This document shows positions 17,002-26,223 of a stretch of DNA of 64,000 nt, one piece after another. The DNA is from JBECKX01 sp964468475 (GTDB taxonomy: Bacteria > Zixibacteria > MSB-5A5 > CAIYYT01). The position numbers were made by a program, and so were the translations under genes. The stretch is taken from contig CAYXUL010000005.1 in the NCBI GenBank assembly GCA_964468475.1, forward strand, positions 21,239-85,238. Reading direction: 5' to 3'. Below the pieces are notes generated by a model, which was given only the letters and a program-made list of their open reading frames with translations, was not told where the DNA came from and did no database searches. Position 1 is the stretch's first letter. Each line of letters starts with the position of its first letter.

Positions 17002-18384
17002 GTGAATTCCCTATATTGGTGTCGGAACACGAATTTTTACAGACGATGTCTAGCGTCTGCTGCGACGCTGCTAGCCACGATTCTTCTATTCGGCTGTGGC
17101 GACGATACGACCGGGCCCGGTGACCAAGGCGAGGATTTACGCGCCCGTTTCAATCTGCAGACTCTCCCTAATACACCCTATCCGCCTGACAATCCTCCGC
17201 GTCAGGAGCGTATCGCTCTGGGGCGTCTGCTCTTTTTCGATCCGGTAATCTCCGGGGAAATGGATGTCGCCTGCGGTACTTGCCATCATCCGAACTTTGC
17301 CTTCGCTGATCGCCGTCAGTTCGGCGCCGGCGTCAGCGGTGTGGGACTCGGACCTGATCGCATTTTGTCTAACTCCGCAATGAGTGGGAACGAAGTGCAA
17401 AGCGAACCGCGCAATACACCGACTGTGTTCAACGCCGCTTTCAACCTCGATGAAAACGGCCAACTCACTCATAACGGCTTTCAATTCTGGGATGGCCGCG
17501 TCAGCAGCCTTGAAGTACAGTCAGCCAAACCGATAACATCGCGAGTCGAAATGCGCGGTGATGCTTATCCCGGCGATGATGCCGCAGCCACCGCGGTTGC
17601 TCTCGATAGCGTCCTCACGCGACTGCGCGCAATCCCCGAATACGTTACCCGTTTCCGCATGGCGTTTCCCGAGGAAGCGCTGGAAGTCGATAACGGCAGC
17701 CGTACCGGCATCATCGATTCCTCAACCTATGTCCGCGCCATCGGCGCCTACGAACGTGAACTCGTGACCAGAAACTCAGCATTCGACCGCTACGTGCTTG
17801 GCGATGACAATGCGCTGACGGCTCAGCAAAAACACGGCCTGGAGCTGTTTTTCACCACCGCAAAATGCGGCAATTGCCACAATGGTCCAATGCTGAGCGA
17901 CTTTGAATTCGATGTTGTCGGTGTACCTCAGGAGGGCCCCGGCAAATCTGTCATCCCCGGTGACGACACCGGACGCGAGGAAAAGACTGGAGACCCTGCA
18001 GATAGATATGCTTTTCGCACCCCAACGCTGCGTAACGTTGAACTAACTCCCCCATATATGCACGATGGAGTTTTTGAAAGTCTGGAAGAAGTGATGGCGT
18101 TCTACAACGCCGGCTCGCATCCCCGACATCCCGAAGTGACCGATGCGATGATCGATCCCGACGTTGGTGAGCCTCTCGGTCTTTCTCAGGAAGATCTGGA
18201 CGCTATTGTTGCGTTCATGAAATCACTCACTGACGACGGCTCTTTGCTGCCTCACTACCTGCTCGAGGTGCCTGCTTCAGTGCCCAGCGGTCTGCCGCCG
18301 GTGTTTGGCGTGAAGGATCCATCGTATGGTAGCAGCAGTGCTTCCACCCCAGATGCAAGTTTGCCGATTGCATCCTCTCATTAG
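17002..18384 (+). CDS. Di-haem cytochrome c peroxidase/MauG-like lipoprotein
   Basis: The protein has 460 residues with a GTG start after GAGGGAGGG. The leader ends in a lipobox (LLFGC, C32). The first haem site is CGTCHH (C91, C94, H95) and the second is CGNCHN (C289, C292, H293). YMHDGVF near 360 supplies a candidate axial methionine. These belong to the bacterial CcpA/MauG family, which reduces H2O2 using cytochrome c or copper protein electrons or oxidises other substrates. Being lipid-anchored, it works in the periplasm or on the outer membrane. The last ~45 residues are a Ser/Pro-rich extension. Confidence 0.93.
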   Translation: MNSLYWCRNTNFYRRCLASAATLLATILLFGCGDDTTGPGDQGEDLRARFNLQTLPNTPYPPDNPPRQERIALGRLLFFDPVISGEMDVACGTCHHPNFAFADRRQFGAGVSGVGLGPDRILSNSAMSGNEVQSEPRNTPTVFNAAFNLDENGQLTHNGFQFWDGRVSSLEVQSAKPITSRVEMRGDAYPGDDAAATAVALDSVLTRLRAIPEYVTRFRMAFPEEALEVDNGSRTGIIDSSTYVRAIGAYERELVTRNSAFDRYVLGDDNALTAQQKHGLELFFTTAKCGNCHNGPMLSDFEFDVVGVPQEGPGKSVIPGDDTGREEKTGDPADRYAFRTPTLRNVELTPPYMHDGVFESLEEVMAFYNAGSHPRHPEVTDAMIDPDVGEPLGLSQEDLDAIVAFMKSLTDDGSLLPHYLLEVPASVPSGLPPVFGVKDPSYGSSSASTPDASLPIASSH

Positions 18385-18392
18385 AGAAGTTT

Positions 18393-18839
18393 TCAATTGG
18401 TTTCGATCCGTCGTAAGCGCAGGTGATTGAAGTAGCGCAAACTGCCGAGAAAGAGTGCAACTCCTATCGCCAGGTAAAGCGGAGCAAGGACCTCTTTGGT
18501 GAGCCCGCTGGTGCGGAGTAGATATCCCAGCGTCATCATAACAAGCACGATGAAATAACTGCGGATATTCTGGAAAGCAAAAACACAGACTTTCTCCTTA
18601 TGCGGTGCAAGCGTTTCGATGCGGTCGATGTTTTCGACCACCAGCTTCTGAAACATCAGCTTGTACCAGAGACTTCCCCCCAGCAATCCCGCCGCCGCCA
18701 GCATCGTGTCGAACGCAACATTTATCTTGAGGCGCAGGAGCCAGATCGCGGCAGCGGTGGCCAGACCCAGACTGACAGCGATCCAGACAAACCCCGCTAT
18801 CATAATTAGTGTGCTGCGCTTTGCTGCCGGTGTATCCAT
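18393..18839 (-). CDS. Integral membrane protein, unknown
   Basis: From the ATG at 18839 the protein has 148 residues and begins MDTPAAKRSTLIMIAGF; an upstream in-frame start at 18869 would add ten residues. Four hydrophobic segments are visible (about 10-35, 42-60, 92-110 and 118-135). It ends RYFNHLRLRRIETN with a positive tail. Nothing identifies the family. It is convergent with the peroxidase gene, 8 bases apart. Confidence 0.6.
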   Translation of the reverse strand: MDTPAAKRSTLIMIAGFVWIAVSLGLATAAAIWLLRLKINVAFDTMLAAAGLLGGSLWYKLMFQKLVVENIDRIETLAPHKEKVCVFAFQNIRSYFIVLVMMTLGYLLRTSGLTKEVLAPLYLAIGVALFLGSLRYFNHLRLRRIETN

Positions 18840-18991
18840 CTCACCGAATAATACAAAACTACAACACAACTTGAAGCCAATTCTCTCGAAGTCTTGCTTT
18901 GTCTGAAATTGAAATCGTGGTCGCTAGCTATCGTCTCTCTGCGATCACTCACGCCGGTATCCCAGCCGGGCGCGCCGACTACACGGATCGA

Positions 18992-20701
18992 TCAACAAGA
19001 GGAACAGGGCGGCGGTCCGCCGCCGAAGATAAAGTTGATGATGTACACTGCGTCCGCGATCGATATCGATCCGCTGCAGTCAGCGTCGGCAGCTTCCGCG
19101 TGAACGGGTGCCGGCCCTCCCCCAAAGATATAGTTGATTACGAATACTGCATCCCCAATCGAGACAACACCGTCAGCGGACGCATCGCCGCAGGTATAGG
19201 GGGCCTCGCTGACTGCGAAGCTTCCCTCTGCCGAAAACGGCGAGCCGGCGAAGTTGTTATCGATCGCCTGCACGCTCCAATAGTAGACTCCGTCCGCCAG
19301 CCCTGATACATTAAACGCCAGGCGCTGATCGGCATTGCCGCGCGCCACAATGCGGCGGTAGCCGGATGAGAGATCGGACATCGGTGAAACGACCTCGATT
19401 CCGCCCGGTGTCGTGCCGATTCTGACATTGTAAGTCAGACCTGCAGAGGCGGTCTCGTTATCGCTCGCCGCGTCCCAGCTCAGGGATGCCGTGTCGGCGA
19501 GAACCGTGGCCGATAGGCCTGCAGGTGCGGTCGGAACTGTATTGGGAATATTGAGATCGTTTCTGAACAGATGTCCGCTATTGAAATAGTATGAGATATA
19601 AAAGTCCAGATCGTTATCGTTGTCAAAATCGGCAAAAGCTGCCGCGCCACAACAACCACTTTGCATAGTCCCGGAAGCCGCGACAAACGTCGAGTCCCCT
19701 AAATAGTAATACAGGTTCTCATTTCCCAGAAATACGCTCGTAATGAGCGCATCAAAATCCCCGTCACCGTCGACGTCACCAATGTCGAACGTGGCGCCCT
19801 CGCCGGACTGAGGCAATGTTGCACCGATATCCACGAAGTTGTCTCCGCCCACGTTCTCGTATACTTTGGTGGAATCGTCCTGGCCGGTTCTGACGGCGCC
19901 ATTGATATAGACATCCAGATCACCATCCTGATCATAGTCTCCCCAGACCGCATTGCCGGAAAACAGCTGTACGAAGGGTGATGAGACTTCACTGAAAGTT
20001 CCGTTGCCGTCGTTTCGGTAGACACTGGTCAGGAATCCGAAAATGCCACTATCTCCCATTATCAGAATATCCTTATCGCCGTCGTTGTCGTAGTCACCCC
20101 ATTCTATGGAGCCTCCGTACCAGGCGGGAATGCCGGTCGAAACATAGGTGAAAGAATCGCCCCCATCATTTCGGTACAGGCTAAACTCGTGAATTCCGGT
20201 CGCCAGTCCGGAGTATGCAAGATCGAGATCACCATCACCATCATAGTCAACCCAGGCACTAATCGGCGTACTGACGCCTGCGCCCGAAAAGGCTATGGGC
20301 GTGAATACGTCTGAGCCGTCGTTACGATAAATTCGTGCGACGGGCGTATCAGTTGTGTCATAACCCGCCAGAAACAGGTCGAGGTCGCCGTCGTTATCGT
20401 AGTCCCCCAGGCATAATCCGGCATAGGAAACCGGTGTCAATCCCGCGTTGATCGCAACGAAGTTGCCGTTGTCATTTCGATAGATCTCAGCCGTGTATGG
20501 GTGCCCGCTGCTAGAGGCACGGCCTACAAAGACCAGATCGAGGTCGCCGTCATTATCATAGTCACCCCATACTGCCGCGCCAGACGTCATCCCCGGCAGG
20601 GATACAGCGACATCGGTGAAGTCGCCCCCACACGCCGGGCTTGAGACCCACATCACAGGGAGCAGGAATGCACTTACCACAAGTGAGAAGATTCGAGACA
20701 T
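18992..20701 (-). CDS. Secreted FG-GAP/VCBS propeller with FN3-like and dockerin domains (copy B)
   Basis: I start at the ATG at 20701 (MSRIFSLVVSAFLLPVMWVSS, a signal peptide), which leaves 14 bases after the preceding paralog's stop. The protein has 569 residues. Seven FG-GAP-like repeats follow, each with a calcium loop such as GDYDNDGDLDL or GDVDGDGDFDA, predicting a seven-bladed integrin-like propeller. Next comes an FN3-like domain (PAGLSATVLADTASLSW ... GVYYWSVQAID). The end is a dockerin pair (DASADGVVSIGDA and DADCSGSISIADA) with IFGGGPAP/IFGGGPPP. It is exported and probably complexed through the dockerin. Confidence 0.88.
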   Translation of the reverse strand: MSRIFSLVVSAFLLPVMWVSSPACGGDFTDVAVSLPGMTSGAAVWGDYDNDGDLDLVFVGRASSSGHPYTAEIYRNDNGNFVAINAGLTPVSYAGLCLGDYDNDGDLDLFLAGYDTTDTPVARIYRNDGSDVFTPIAFSGAGVSTPISAWVDYDGDGDLDLAYSGLATGIHEFSLYRNDGGDSFTYVSTGIPAWYGGSIEWGDYDNDGDKDILIMGDSGIFGFLTSVYRNDGNGTFSEVSSPFVQLFSGNAVWGDYDQDGDLDVYINGAVRTGQDDSTKVYENVGGDNFVDIGATLPQSGEGATFDIGDVDGDGDFDALITSVFLGNENLYYYLGDSTFVAASGTMQSGCCGAAAFADFDNDNDLDFYISYYFNSGHLFRNDLNIPNTVPTAPAGLSATVLADTASLSWDAASDNETASAGLTYNVRIGTTPGGIEVVSPMSDLSSGYRRIVARGNADQRLAFNVSGLADGVYYWSVQAIDNNFAGSPFSAEGSFAVSEAPYTCGDASADGVVSIGDAVFVINYIFGGGPAPVHAEAADADCSGSISIADAVYIINFIFGGGPPPCSSC

Positions 20702-20715
20702 AGTAGTCCATTCGC

Positions 20716-22437
20716 TTAGGAAGGGCTGCATGGTGCAGGTCCGCCGCCGAAAATATAGGCGATGATATACACTGCGTCCGAGATCGAAATCGATCCGCTC
20801 AAGTCGGCATCTGCTACCGCTACAGAGGATGGCGCCGGTCCGCCTCCGAAGATGTAGTTGATCAGAAACACCGCATCCGCGATCGAAACGTTGCCGTCAG
20901 CTGTTACGTCCCCGCATACTGCTTCTGTATTCCCAATTACAAAACTCGCCTCGTTGGCAAACGGTGAGCCGGCAAAGTTGTTATCAATACTCTGCACGCT
21001 CCAATAGTAGACCCCGTCCGCCAGCCCTGATACATTAAACGCCAGGCGCTGATCGGCATTGCCGAGCGCTACGATACGCCGGTACCCCGTAGCAATATCC
21101 GCCATCGGCGATACTACATCGATTCCTCCCGGAGTCGTGCCAAGTCTTACATTGTAGGTGAGTCCCGCTGCGGCAGTCTCCGCATCACTCGCAGCATTCC
21201 AGCTCAGGAATGCCGTGTCTGCGCTTACTTCGGCCGAGAGAGCCGAGGGAGGAAGTGGCGGAGTATTCTTTGCGTTGGTGTCGTTTCTGAAAAAATAGCT
21301 GCCATGCTCAATAAATGCGACATAGATATCCAGGTCGTTGTCGTTGTCATAGTCTGCAAATGATGCCGAGCCGCAGCAGCCATTAGGTATACTATCGATA
21401 GTGCCCGCGAACGTTGCATCGCCTTCATAGGTAAAGACGTTTGCAGTGCTTTCTACTACTCCCGTCATCAATGCATCAAAGTCGCCATCGCCATCAACGT
21501 CGCCAATATCAAACGTCGAGCCTTCGCCCGCACGCGGTAGAGTCGCGCCAAGATCAACAAAGTTGTCAGCACCAACGTTCTCATAGACAAATGTGAAAAA
21601 CATGGTGCCGCTATGGTCGTTGCCGTTTATGTAGATATCGAGATCGCCATCCTGGTCGTAGTCACCCCATACTGCATTCCCGTCATATTCTTGAAAAAAG
21701 GGTGATGAAATCTCTGTAAAGTTCCCACCTCCATCATTTCGATATACTGCGGTGTGGAATTCAAAGACATTACATTGACCTGAAATCAAGATATCCTGAT
21801 CACCATCGTTGTCGTAGTCGGCCCACTCGAGCGAGCCTCCGGAAAAGTTGGGAATTCCGGTGGAAACATAGCTGAAATTGCCATTGCCATCATTGCGGTA
21901 GAGTGCAAACTCGTCAAAACCGGTTTGAACTCCCGAATATGACAAATCCAGATCTCCGTCACCGTCATAGTCAACCCACGCACTGTATCCGCTGTTTACT
22001 CCGATGCCGGGAAACGACACAAGCGTAAAGGTGTCGCCACCATCGTTTCGATATAAGTTCGCATGATAGGCGGTGGCTGTATTGAATCCCCCATCATAGC
22101 CCGTTTCAAAGAGATCCAGATCTCCGTCATTGTCGTAGTCGCCCCAGCTCAGAGACCCCAGGGATGTTGGAGTGATCCCCGCGCCGATTGCAGTAAAGCT
22201 GCCGTTGTCATTGCGGTAAATCTCGCCGATCATCTCCGATTCGTTGATCTTATTGTGACCTGTTACCGCGATATCGAGATCGCCATCGTTATCATAATCT
22301 CCCCAGGCCATCGAACTATAGTAGAAGCTGGGCAACGATGTGTTGATCTGTGTAAATGTACCTCCATGAGTCGGGCTGGTCACCCATAACGCCGAGAGCA
22401 GCACGACGGCAATCGCTGCCTTAATTGCTTGGGACAT
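20716..22437 (-). CDS. Secreted FG-GAP/VCBS propeller with FN3-like and dockerin domains (copy A)
   Basis: The protein has 573 residues and is the upstream member of a tandem pair. Signal peptide MSQAIKAAIAVVLLSALWVTS, then seven FG-GAP-type repeats (WGDYDNDGDLDIAVTG and similar), an FN3-like domain, and a dockerin pair (DVTADGNVSIADA, DADLSGSISISDA) with IFGGGPAP twice. An AAAGGATTG site precedes the ATG. The two copies are co-oriented and close, so they are likely one transcript. They share a near-identical patch in the FN3-like region. Confidence 0.88.
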   Translation of the reverse strand: MSQAIKAAIAVVLLSALWVTSPTHGGTFTQINTSLPSFYYSSMAWGDYDNDGDLDIAVTGHNKINESEMIGEIYRNDNGSFTAIGAGITPTSLGSLSWGDYDNDGDLDLFETGYDGGFNTATAYHANLYRNDGGDTFTLVSFPGIGVNSGYSAWVDYDGDGDLDLSYSGVQTGFDEFALYRNDGNGNFSYVSTGIPNFSGGSLEWADYDNDGDQDILISGQCNVFEFHTAVYRNDGGGNFTEISSPFFQEYDGNAVWGDYDQDGDLDIYINGNDHSGTMFFTFVYENVGADNFVDLGATLPRAGEGSTFDIGDVDGDGDFDALMTGVVESTANVFTYEGDATFAGTIDSIPNGCCGSASFADYDNDNDLDIYVAFIEHGSYFFRNDTNAKNTPPLPPSALSAEVSADTAFLSWNAASDAETAAAGLTYNVRLGTTPGGIDVVSPMADIATGYRRIVALGNADQRLAFNVSGLADGVYYWSVQSIDNNFAGSPFANEASFVIGNTEAVCGDVTADGNVSIADAVFLINYIFGGGPAPSSVAVADADLSGSISISDAVYIIAYIFGGGPAPCSPS

Positions 22438-22664
22438 GTCAATCCTTTCGGCTGATAATAGATTTTCTCGTTGTTTAGTAGGGACATGCTATTAACGTGT
22501 ATTATTCAGCACTGTTCCCTGGTATATTGGAGAATGTAGCACCCCAAAGTCGTACATTGTTTTCTTCCTGAATTGCGCATTCGACATATGGCTGTGTTAA
22601 AGAAGCGCCCAACGACGGGTAACTAGATTATTAGAAAACACAAATCAGGAGATTTCCGTATGCT

Positions 22665-22764
22665 NNNNNNNNNNNNNNNNNNNNNNNNNNNNNNNNNNNN
22701 NNNNNNNNNNNNNNNNNNNNNNNNNNNNNNNNNNNNNNNNNNNNNNNNNNNNNNNNNNNNNNNN
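22665..22764. other. Assembly gap (100 N)
   Basis: This is a run of exactly 100 N, most likely a placeholder of unknown true length. Just before it lies CAGGAGATTTCCGTATG, a good ribosome-binding site and start codon followed by only two known bases. Confidence 0.95.
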
Positions 22765-23232
22765 GGCCGCTATCCGGCGGAGCAATCGGACAGAGAACTT
22801 GTTAAGGAGGCCGTAGTCAAATGTACTCCTGCGACTGCCTGGCGGAAGTGGACTACCAACGAAGGTGTTCGCAGCTTCTTCTCACCGAACACAAATGTCG
22901 AACTCAGGGTAGGGGGACCGTACGAGATTTATTTCGATATGTCAGCGCCCCCGGGTGAACGAGGCAGCGAGGATTGTCGCATCCTCTCATATCTCCCTGA
23001 ACGCATGCTCTCCTTCGAGTGGAACGCGCCTCCGCAGTTTGGCCCTCTCAGACAAATCAAAACGCGCGTCGTCATCACTTTTGAAGCGATGGGAAATGAC
23101 TCAACGAAAGTTACTCTTCATCATGTCGGCTGGGGTGTAGATAAGGGCTGGAACGAAATCTATGACTACTTCGATCACGCCTGGGGATTAGTAATGGATA
23201 GCTTCAGCAAGAGCATCGCCGAAGAAAACTGA
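22765..23232 (+). CDS. SRPBCC/AHSA1-like domain protein, N-terminus lost in gap
   Basis: 155 residues are readable after the gap. AVVKCTPATAWRKWTTNEG at the start and WNAPPQFGPLRQIKT, VTLHHVGWG and YFDHAWGLVMDSF later match AHSA1-type START-like domains, which bind hydrophobic ligands in a helix-grip pocket. The domain is almost complete, so only a leader or short N-terminal part is missing. The ATG at 22660 may be its start, but frame agreement means nothing across a placeholder gap. Confidence 0.8.
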   Translation, partial: GRYPAEQSDRELVKEAVVKCTPATAWRKWTTNEGVRSFFSPNTNVELRVGGPYEIYFDMSAPPGERGSEDCRILSYLPERMLSFEWNAPPQFGPLRQIKTRVVITFEAMGNDSTKVTLHHVGWGVDKGWNEIYDYFDHAWGLVMDSFSKSIAEEN

Positions 23233-23297
23233 TCTCACCCAGGAGCGACCTCAGTCGCGATCGCTGCGTTACCACGCCGTTGTGAGCATGCCATTGT

Positions 23298-23325
23298 GGC
23301 CGCCAGCAGTCCAAGTCTGGCGGCC
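23298..23325. terminator. Hairpin after the SRPBCC gene
   Basis: GGCCGCCAG (23298-23306) pairs with CTGGCGGCC (23317-23325) around a 10-nt loop, with no T tract. The same two 9-nt arms with a 10-nt loop recur after glgA at 40667-40694, so this may be a repeat family used as terminator or mRNA stabiliser. Confidence 0.5.
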
Positions 23326-23480
23326 CGAGATGCGGCAGTCCGTGCTCATGAGATTCCACGAATGGAAGTCCGCCTCCTAATCGCCACCCGTTTTCTGAAA
23401 AATTCCCTTTCTGGCAGCCGGCTTGATTCGGTATATATGTAGGTTGCTAAGCTGATAATACCGCTATGAGGAGTTAAAAT

Positions 23481-24755
23481 ATGTCATATCTGAAGCAGGT
23501 CGATCCCGAAATCTTTGAAGCGATCCAGGGAGAAACTCGCCGCCAGAACAAGAAAATAGAGCTGATCGCCTCAGAGAATTTTGTCTCCAGGGCTGTTTTA
23601 GAGGCTGCCGGCGGGGTGATGACCAACAAATACGCAGAAGGATACCCGAATCGCCGCTACTACGGCGGCTGCGAGTATGTCGATGTTGCTGAGAGCCTGG
23701 CGCGCAGCCGTGCCAAGGAGCTTTTCGATGCCGAGCATGCCAATGTCCAGCCGCATTCCGGATCGCAAGCCAACATGGCGGTGTATTTCACCGTTCTCAA
23801 ACCGGGCGACACCATTCTCGGCATGAGCCTGGCGCATGGTGGTCATCTTACGCATGGGCACCCTCTCAACTTCTCAGGCTTTCTTTTCAACGTCGCCGAT
23901 TACGAAGTCGACAAGGAGACAGAGACAATCGACTACGACGCGTTGCGCAAGAAAGCTATTGCGACAAAACCGAAGATGATCATTGCCGGAGCATCGGCTT
24001 ACCCCCGCACTCTTGATTTTCCCAAATTCCGTGAGATCGCCGACGAAGTCGGCGCCGTCCTCATGGTCGACATGGCACATATTGCCGGATTGATCGCCGT
24101 TGGCCTGCATCCATCCCCTGTGCCGTACGCGGATTTTGTCACCACTACGACACACAAAACTTTGCGCGGACCACGCGGCGGCATGATCCTGTGTAAGAAG
24201 AAATACCGCAAAGATCTCGACCGCATGGTCATGCCGGGTATTCAGGGTGGGCCGCTGATGCACATCATCGCCGCCAAGGCAGTCGCCCTCAAAGAAGCGA
24301 TGCAGCCAGACTTCAAAGAGTATCAGAAACAAATACTCGCTAATGCTAGGGCAATGGCATCCACTTTCGTTGATAAAGGTTATCACGTCGTTTCCGGCGG
24401 TACCGATACGCATTTGATGCTGCTCTCATTCGTGGAGCGCGGCTTGACGGGCAAGCAGGTGGAAGAGGCTCTCGATCAGGCGGGGATCACCACCAATAAG
24501 AATACGGTGCCGTTCGACCCGCAGCCGCCGCTGGTGACGTCCGGTATCCGAATCGGCACGCCCGCCGTGACCACACGGGGAATGAAGGAAGCGGATGTAA
24601 AGCAAGTTGCCGGCTTTATCGATAGGGTGATAAACAATCTTGAAAAGAGTGACACCCTTACTGAAGTGAAGGCTGACGTTGAAGCGCTTTGTGATCGATT
24701 CCCTCTTTACGAGGAGCTGATCGACGAAGAAGCCGGCTCGCCGGTGGCATCGTAA
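23481..24755 (+). CDS. glyA: Serine hydroxymethyltransferase
   Basis: The protein has 424 residues, the normal bacterial length. YAEGYPNRRYYGGCEYVD (51-68) and HSGSQANMAVY (92-102) are family signatures, and the PLP-binding lysine is K226 in TTTTHKTLRGPRGG. It interconverts serine and glycine while charging tetrahydrofolate with a one-carbon unit. A GAGGAG site is close upstream. It is the first gene of a tight plus-strand cluster running to at least tatC. Confidence 0.98.
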   Translation: MSYLKQVDPEIFEAIQGETRRQNKKIELIASENFVSRAVLEAAGGVMTNKYAEGYPNRRYYGGCEYVDVAESLARSRAKELFDAEHANVQPHSGSQANMAVYFTVLKPGDTILGMSLAHGGHLTHGHPLNFSGFLFNVADYEVDKETETIDYDALRKKAIATKPKMIIAGASAYPRTLDFPKFREIADEVGAVLMVDMAHIAGLIAVGLHPSPVPYADFVTTTTHKTLRGPRGGMILCKKKYRKDLDRMVMPGIQGGPLMHIIAAKAVALKEAMQPDFKEYQKQILANARAMASTFVDKGYHVVSGGTDTHLMLLSFVERGLTGKQVEEALDQAGITTNKNTVPFDPQPPLVTSGIRIGTPAVTTRGMKEADVKQVAGFIDRVINNLEKSDTLTEVKADVEALCDRFPLYEELIDEEAGSPVAS

Positions 24756-24783
24756 TGGCAAATCGCGGTGAGGAGGTTGTATC

Positions 24784-25095
24784 ATGCTGGTAGAATTCTC
24801 GATGGTACCTATGAAAGGCAGCGACTCAATTTCCGCTGATGTCGCGACGATCATCGACCTGATTGACAAGTCCGGCCTGAAGTATCGCACCCACGCTATG
24901 GGCACATTGATCGAAGGCTCCTGGGACGAATGCATGAGTCTTATCAGGCAGTGCCACGACAAGCTGCGCAGCAGCGCACCGCGCGTCTACACCAGGATCG
25001 CCATCGATGACCGTGAAGGCGGCAAGAGCACGATGGGGCGGAAACTTGATTCGGTCAGAGAGAAACTCGGGCGCGACTTCAACCGGGAGAGCTGA
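24784..25095 (+). CDS. MTH1187/YqgV-type thiamine-binding protein
   Basis: This 103-residue protein contains VEFSMVPMKGSDSISADVA at the start and YRTHAMGTLIEGSWDECM at ~34-51, the hallmarks of the DUF77/MTH1187 family. These small ferredoxin-like-fold proteins bind thiamine or a similar ligand. The TGA overlaps the ATG of cutA by one base (TGATG), so the two are translationally coupled. Confidence 0.9.
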   Translation: MLVEFSMVPMKGSDSISADVATIIDLIDKSGLKYRTHAMGTLIEGSWDECMSLIRQCHDKLRSSAPRVYTRIAIDDREGGKSTMGRKLDSVREKLGRDFNRES

Positions 25096-25409
25096 TGCCG
25101 CAGCCTGCCATCTACCTGACCACCTGTGACAACGAAGAGACCGCTGACAAGATTTCCGCTGAGCTGGTGGAAAACAACCTGGCGGCGTGTGTTAATGTTG
25201 TCTCTCCGGTCAAGTCAACCTATCGCTGGGAGGGCAAACTGAACGTAACGAAAGAATGGCTTCTCGTGATTAAATCCGTCAGAGAACATCACGACACCAT
25301 TTATGAACAAATCCGCAAGCTCTCCGGCTACGTTCTGCCGGAGCTTATCGCCGTTGATATTACCGGTGGCTCCCCTGAATATCTCGAATGGCTAATCAAA
25401 GAAACTTGA
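25095..25409 (+). CDS. cutA: CutA divalent-cation tolerance protein
   Basis: This 104-residue protein is full length for CutA1. NNLAACVNVVSPVKSTYRW (residues ~27-45) and PELIAVDITGGSPEYLEWL at the end are the family blocks. CutA forms very stable trimers resembling PII proteins; its role in metal tolerance or signalling is not settled. It starts inside the stop codon of the preceding gene. Confidence 0.95.
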   Translation: MPQPAIYLTTCDNEETADKISAELVENNLAACVNVVSPVKSTYRWEGKLNVTKEWLLVIKSVREHHDTIYEQIRKLSGYVLPELIAVDITGGSPEYLEWLIKET

Positions 25410-25431
25410 ACTTCCGCACGTCTACCATAGC

Positions 25432-26211
25432 ATGAGAACGGTTGCACTCCTCACCGATTTTGGTGACTCCGACAGCTTTGTGGGAATGATGAAAGGGACG
25501 ATGCTCAAGATCGCACCGGGTTTGACGATCATTGACATGACCCATCACATCGAGTCATTCAATATTCGTTCCGCCGCATTCATCCTCGAACGCTCTCTCA
25601 TACATTATCCCGCCGAATCGGTATTTACCGTCGTGGTCGATCCCGGCGTGGGCAGCGAGCGAAAGATCATTGCTGCCAGGGCAGGGGAGTACTTTTTCGT
25701 GGCGCCCGACAACGGTGTCCTCTGCTATGCGCTGCAGAGGTTCAATGAGCGATTGATAGTATCCGTAGAGAATAACGAGCTTCTTCCGCCCGATCCGAGC
25801 ACAACTTTCCACGGGCGAGACATCATGGCTCCCGCCGCAGCCCTTCTTGCGACAGGCCTGGAGTTGGACAAGCTCGGACCCAGGTTGAATTCCTACTGCG
25901 TACTTCCTATCCCCAACCTGCTCAAGCGCGAAAACCATGTGATCGGCGAGATCATGTATGTCGACAAGTTCGGGAATATGATCAGCAATATCACAAAAGA
26001 TGATTTGCCTCCGGTCGATGAAAATCGTAAGCTGAAATGCATTGTCGGGGACGGCAACATCGCCGCCTTTGCCGAGAGCTATTCCGCCGGCAAGGGATTG
26101 TCAGCGATCATTTCCGGCTTTGAGACGGTAGAGGTCTTCATCAATCAGGGAAATGCTGCCGCCCAGTTCAGCAACCCGGTTGGGATGCCTCTCGCGGTGG
26201 AGATTGAATAG
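25432..26211 (+). CDS. SAM hydroxide adenosyltransferase (DUF62 family)
   Basis: The protein has 259 residues. LLTDFGDSDSFVGMMKG (6-22), VVVDPGVGSERKII (~67-80), APDNGVL (~90-96) and FHGRDIMAPAAA (~125-136) are the signature blocks of the enzyme that hydrolyses S-adenosylmethionine to adenosine and methionine (related to SAM-dependent halogenases). Together with SHMT nearby it may bear on one-carbon balance, which is inference. Confidence 0.93.
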   Translation: MRTVALLTDFGDSDSFVGMMKGTMLKIAPGLTIIDMTHHIESFNIRSAAFILERSLIHYPAESVFTVVVDPGVGSERKIIAARAGEYFFVAPDNGVLCYALQRFNERLIVSVENNELLPPDPSTTFHGRDIMAPAAALLATGLELDKLGPRLNSYCVLPIPNLLKRENHVIGEIMYVDKFGNMISNITKDDLPPVDENRKLKCIVGDGNIAAFAESYSAGKGLSAIISGFETVEVFINQGNAAAQFSNPVGMPLAVEIE

Positions 26212-26223
26212 GAGTATGTAAAA

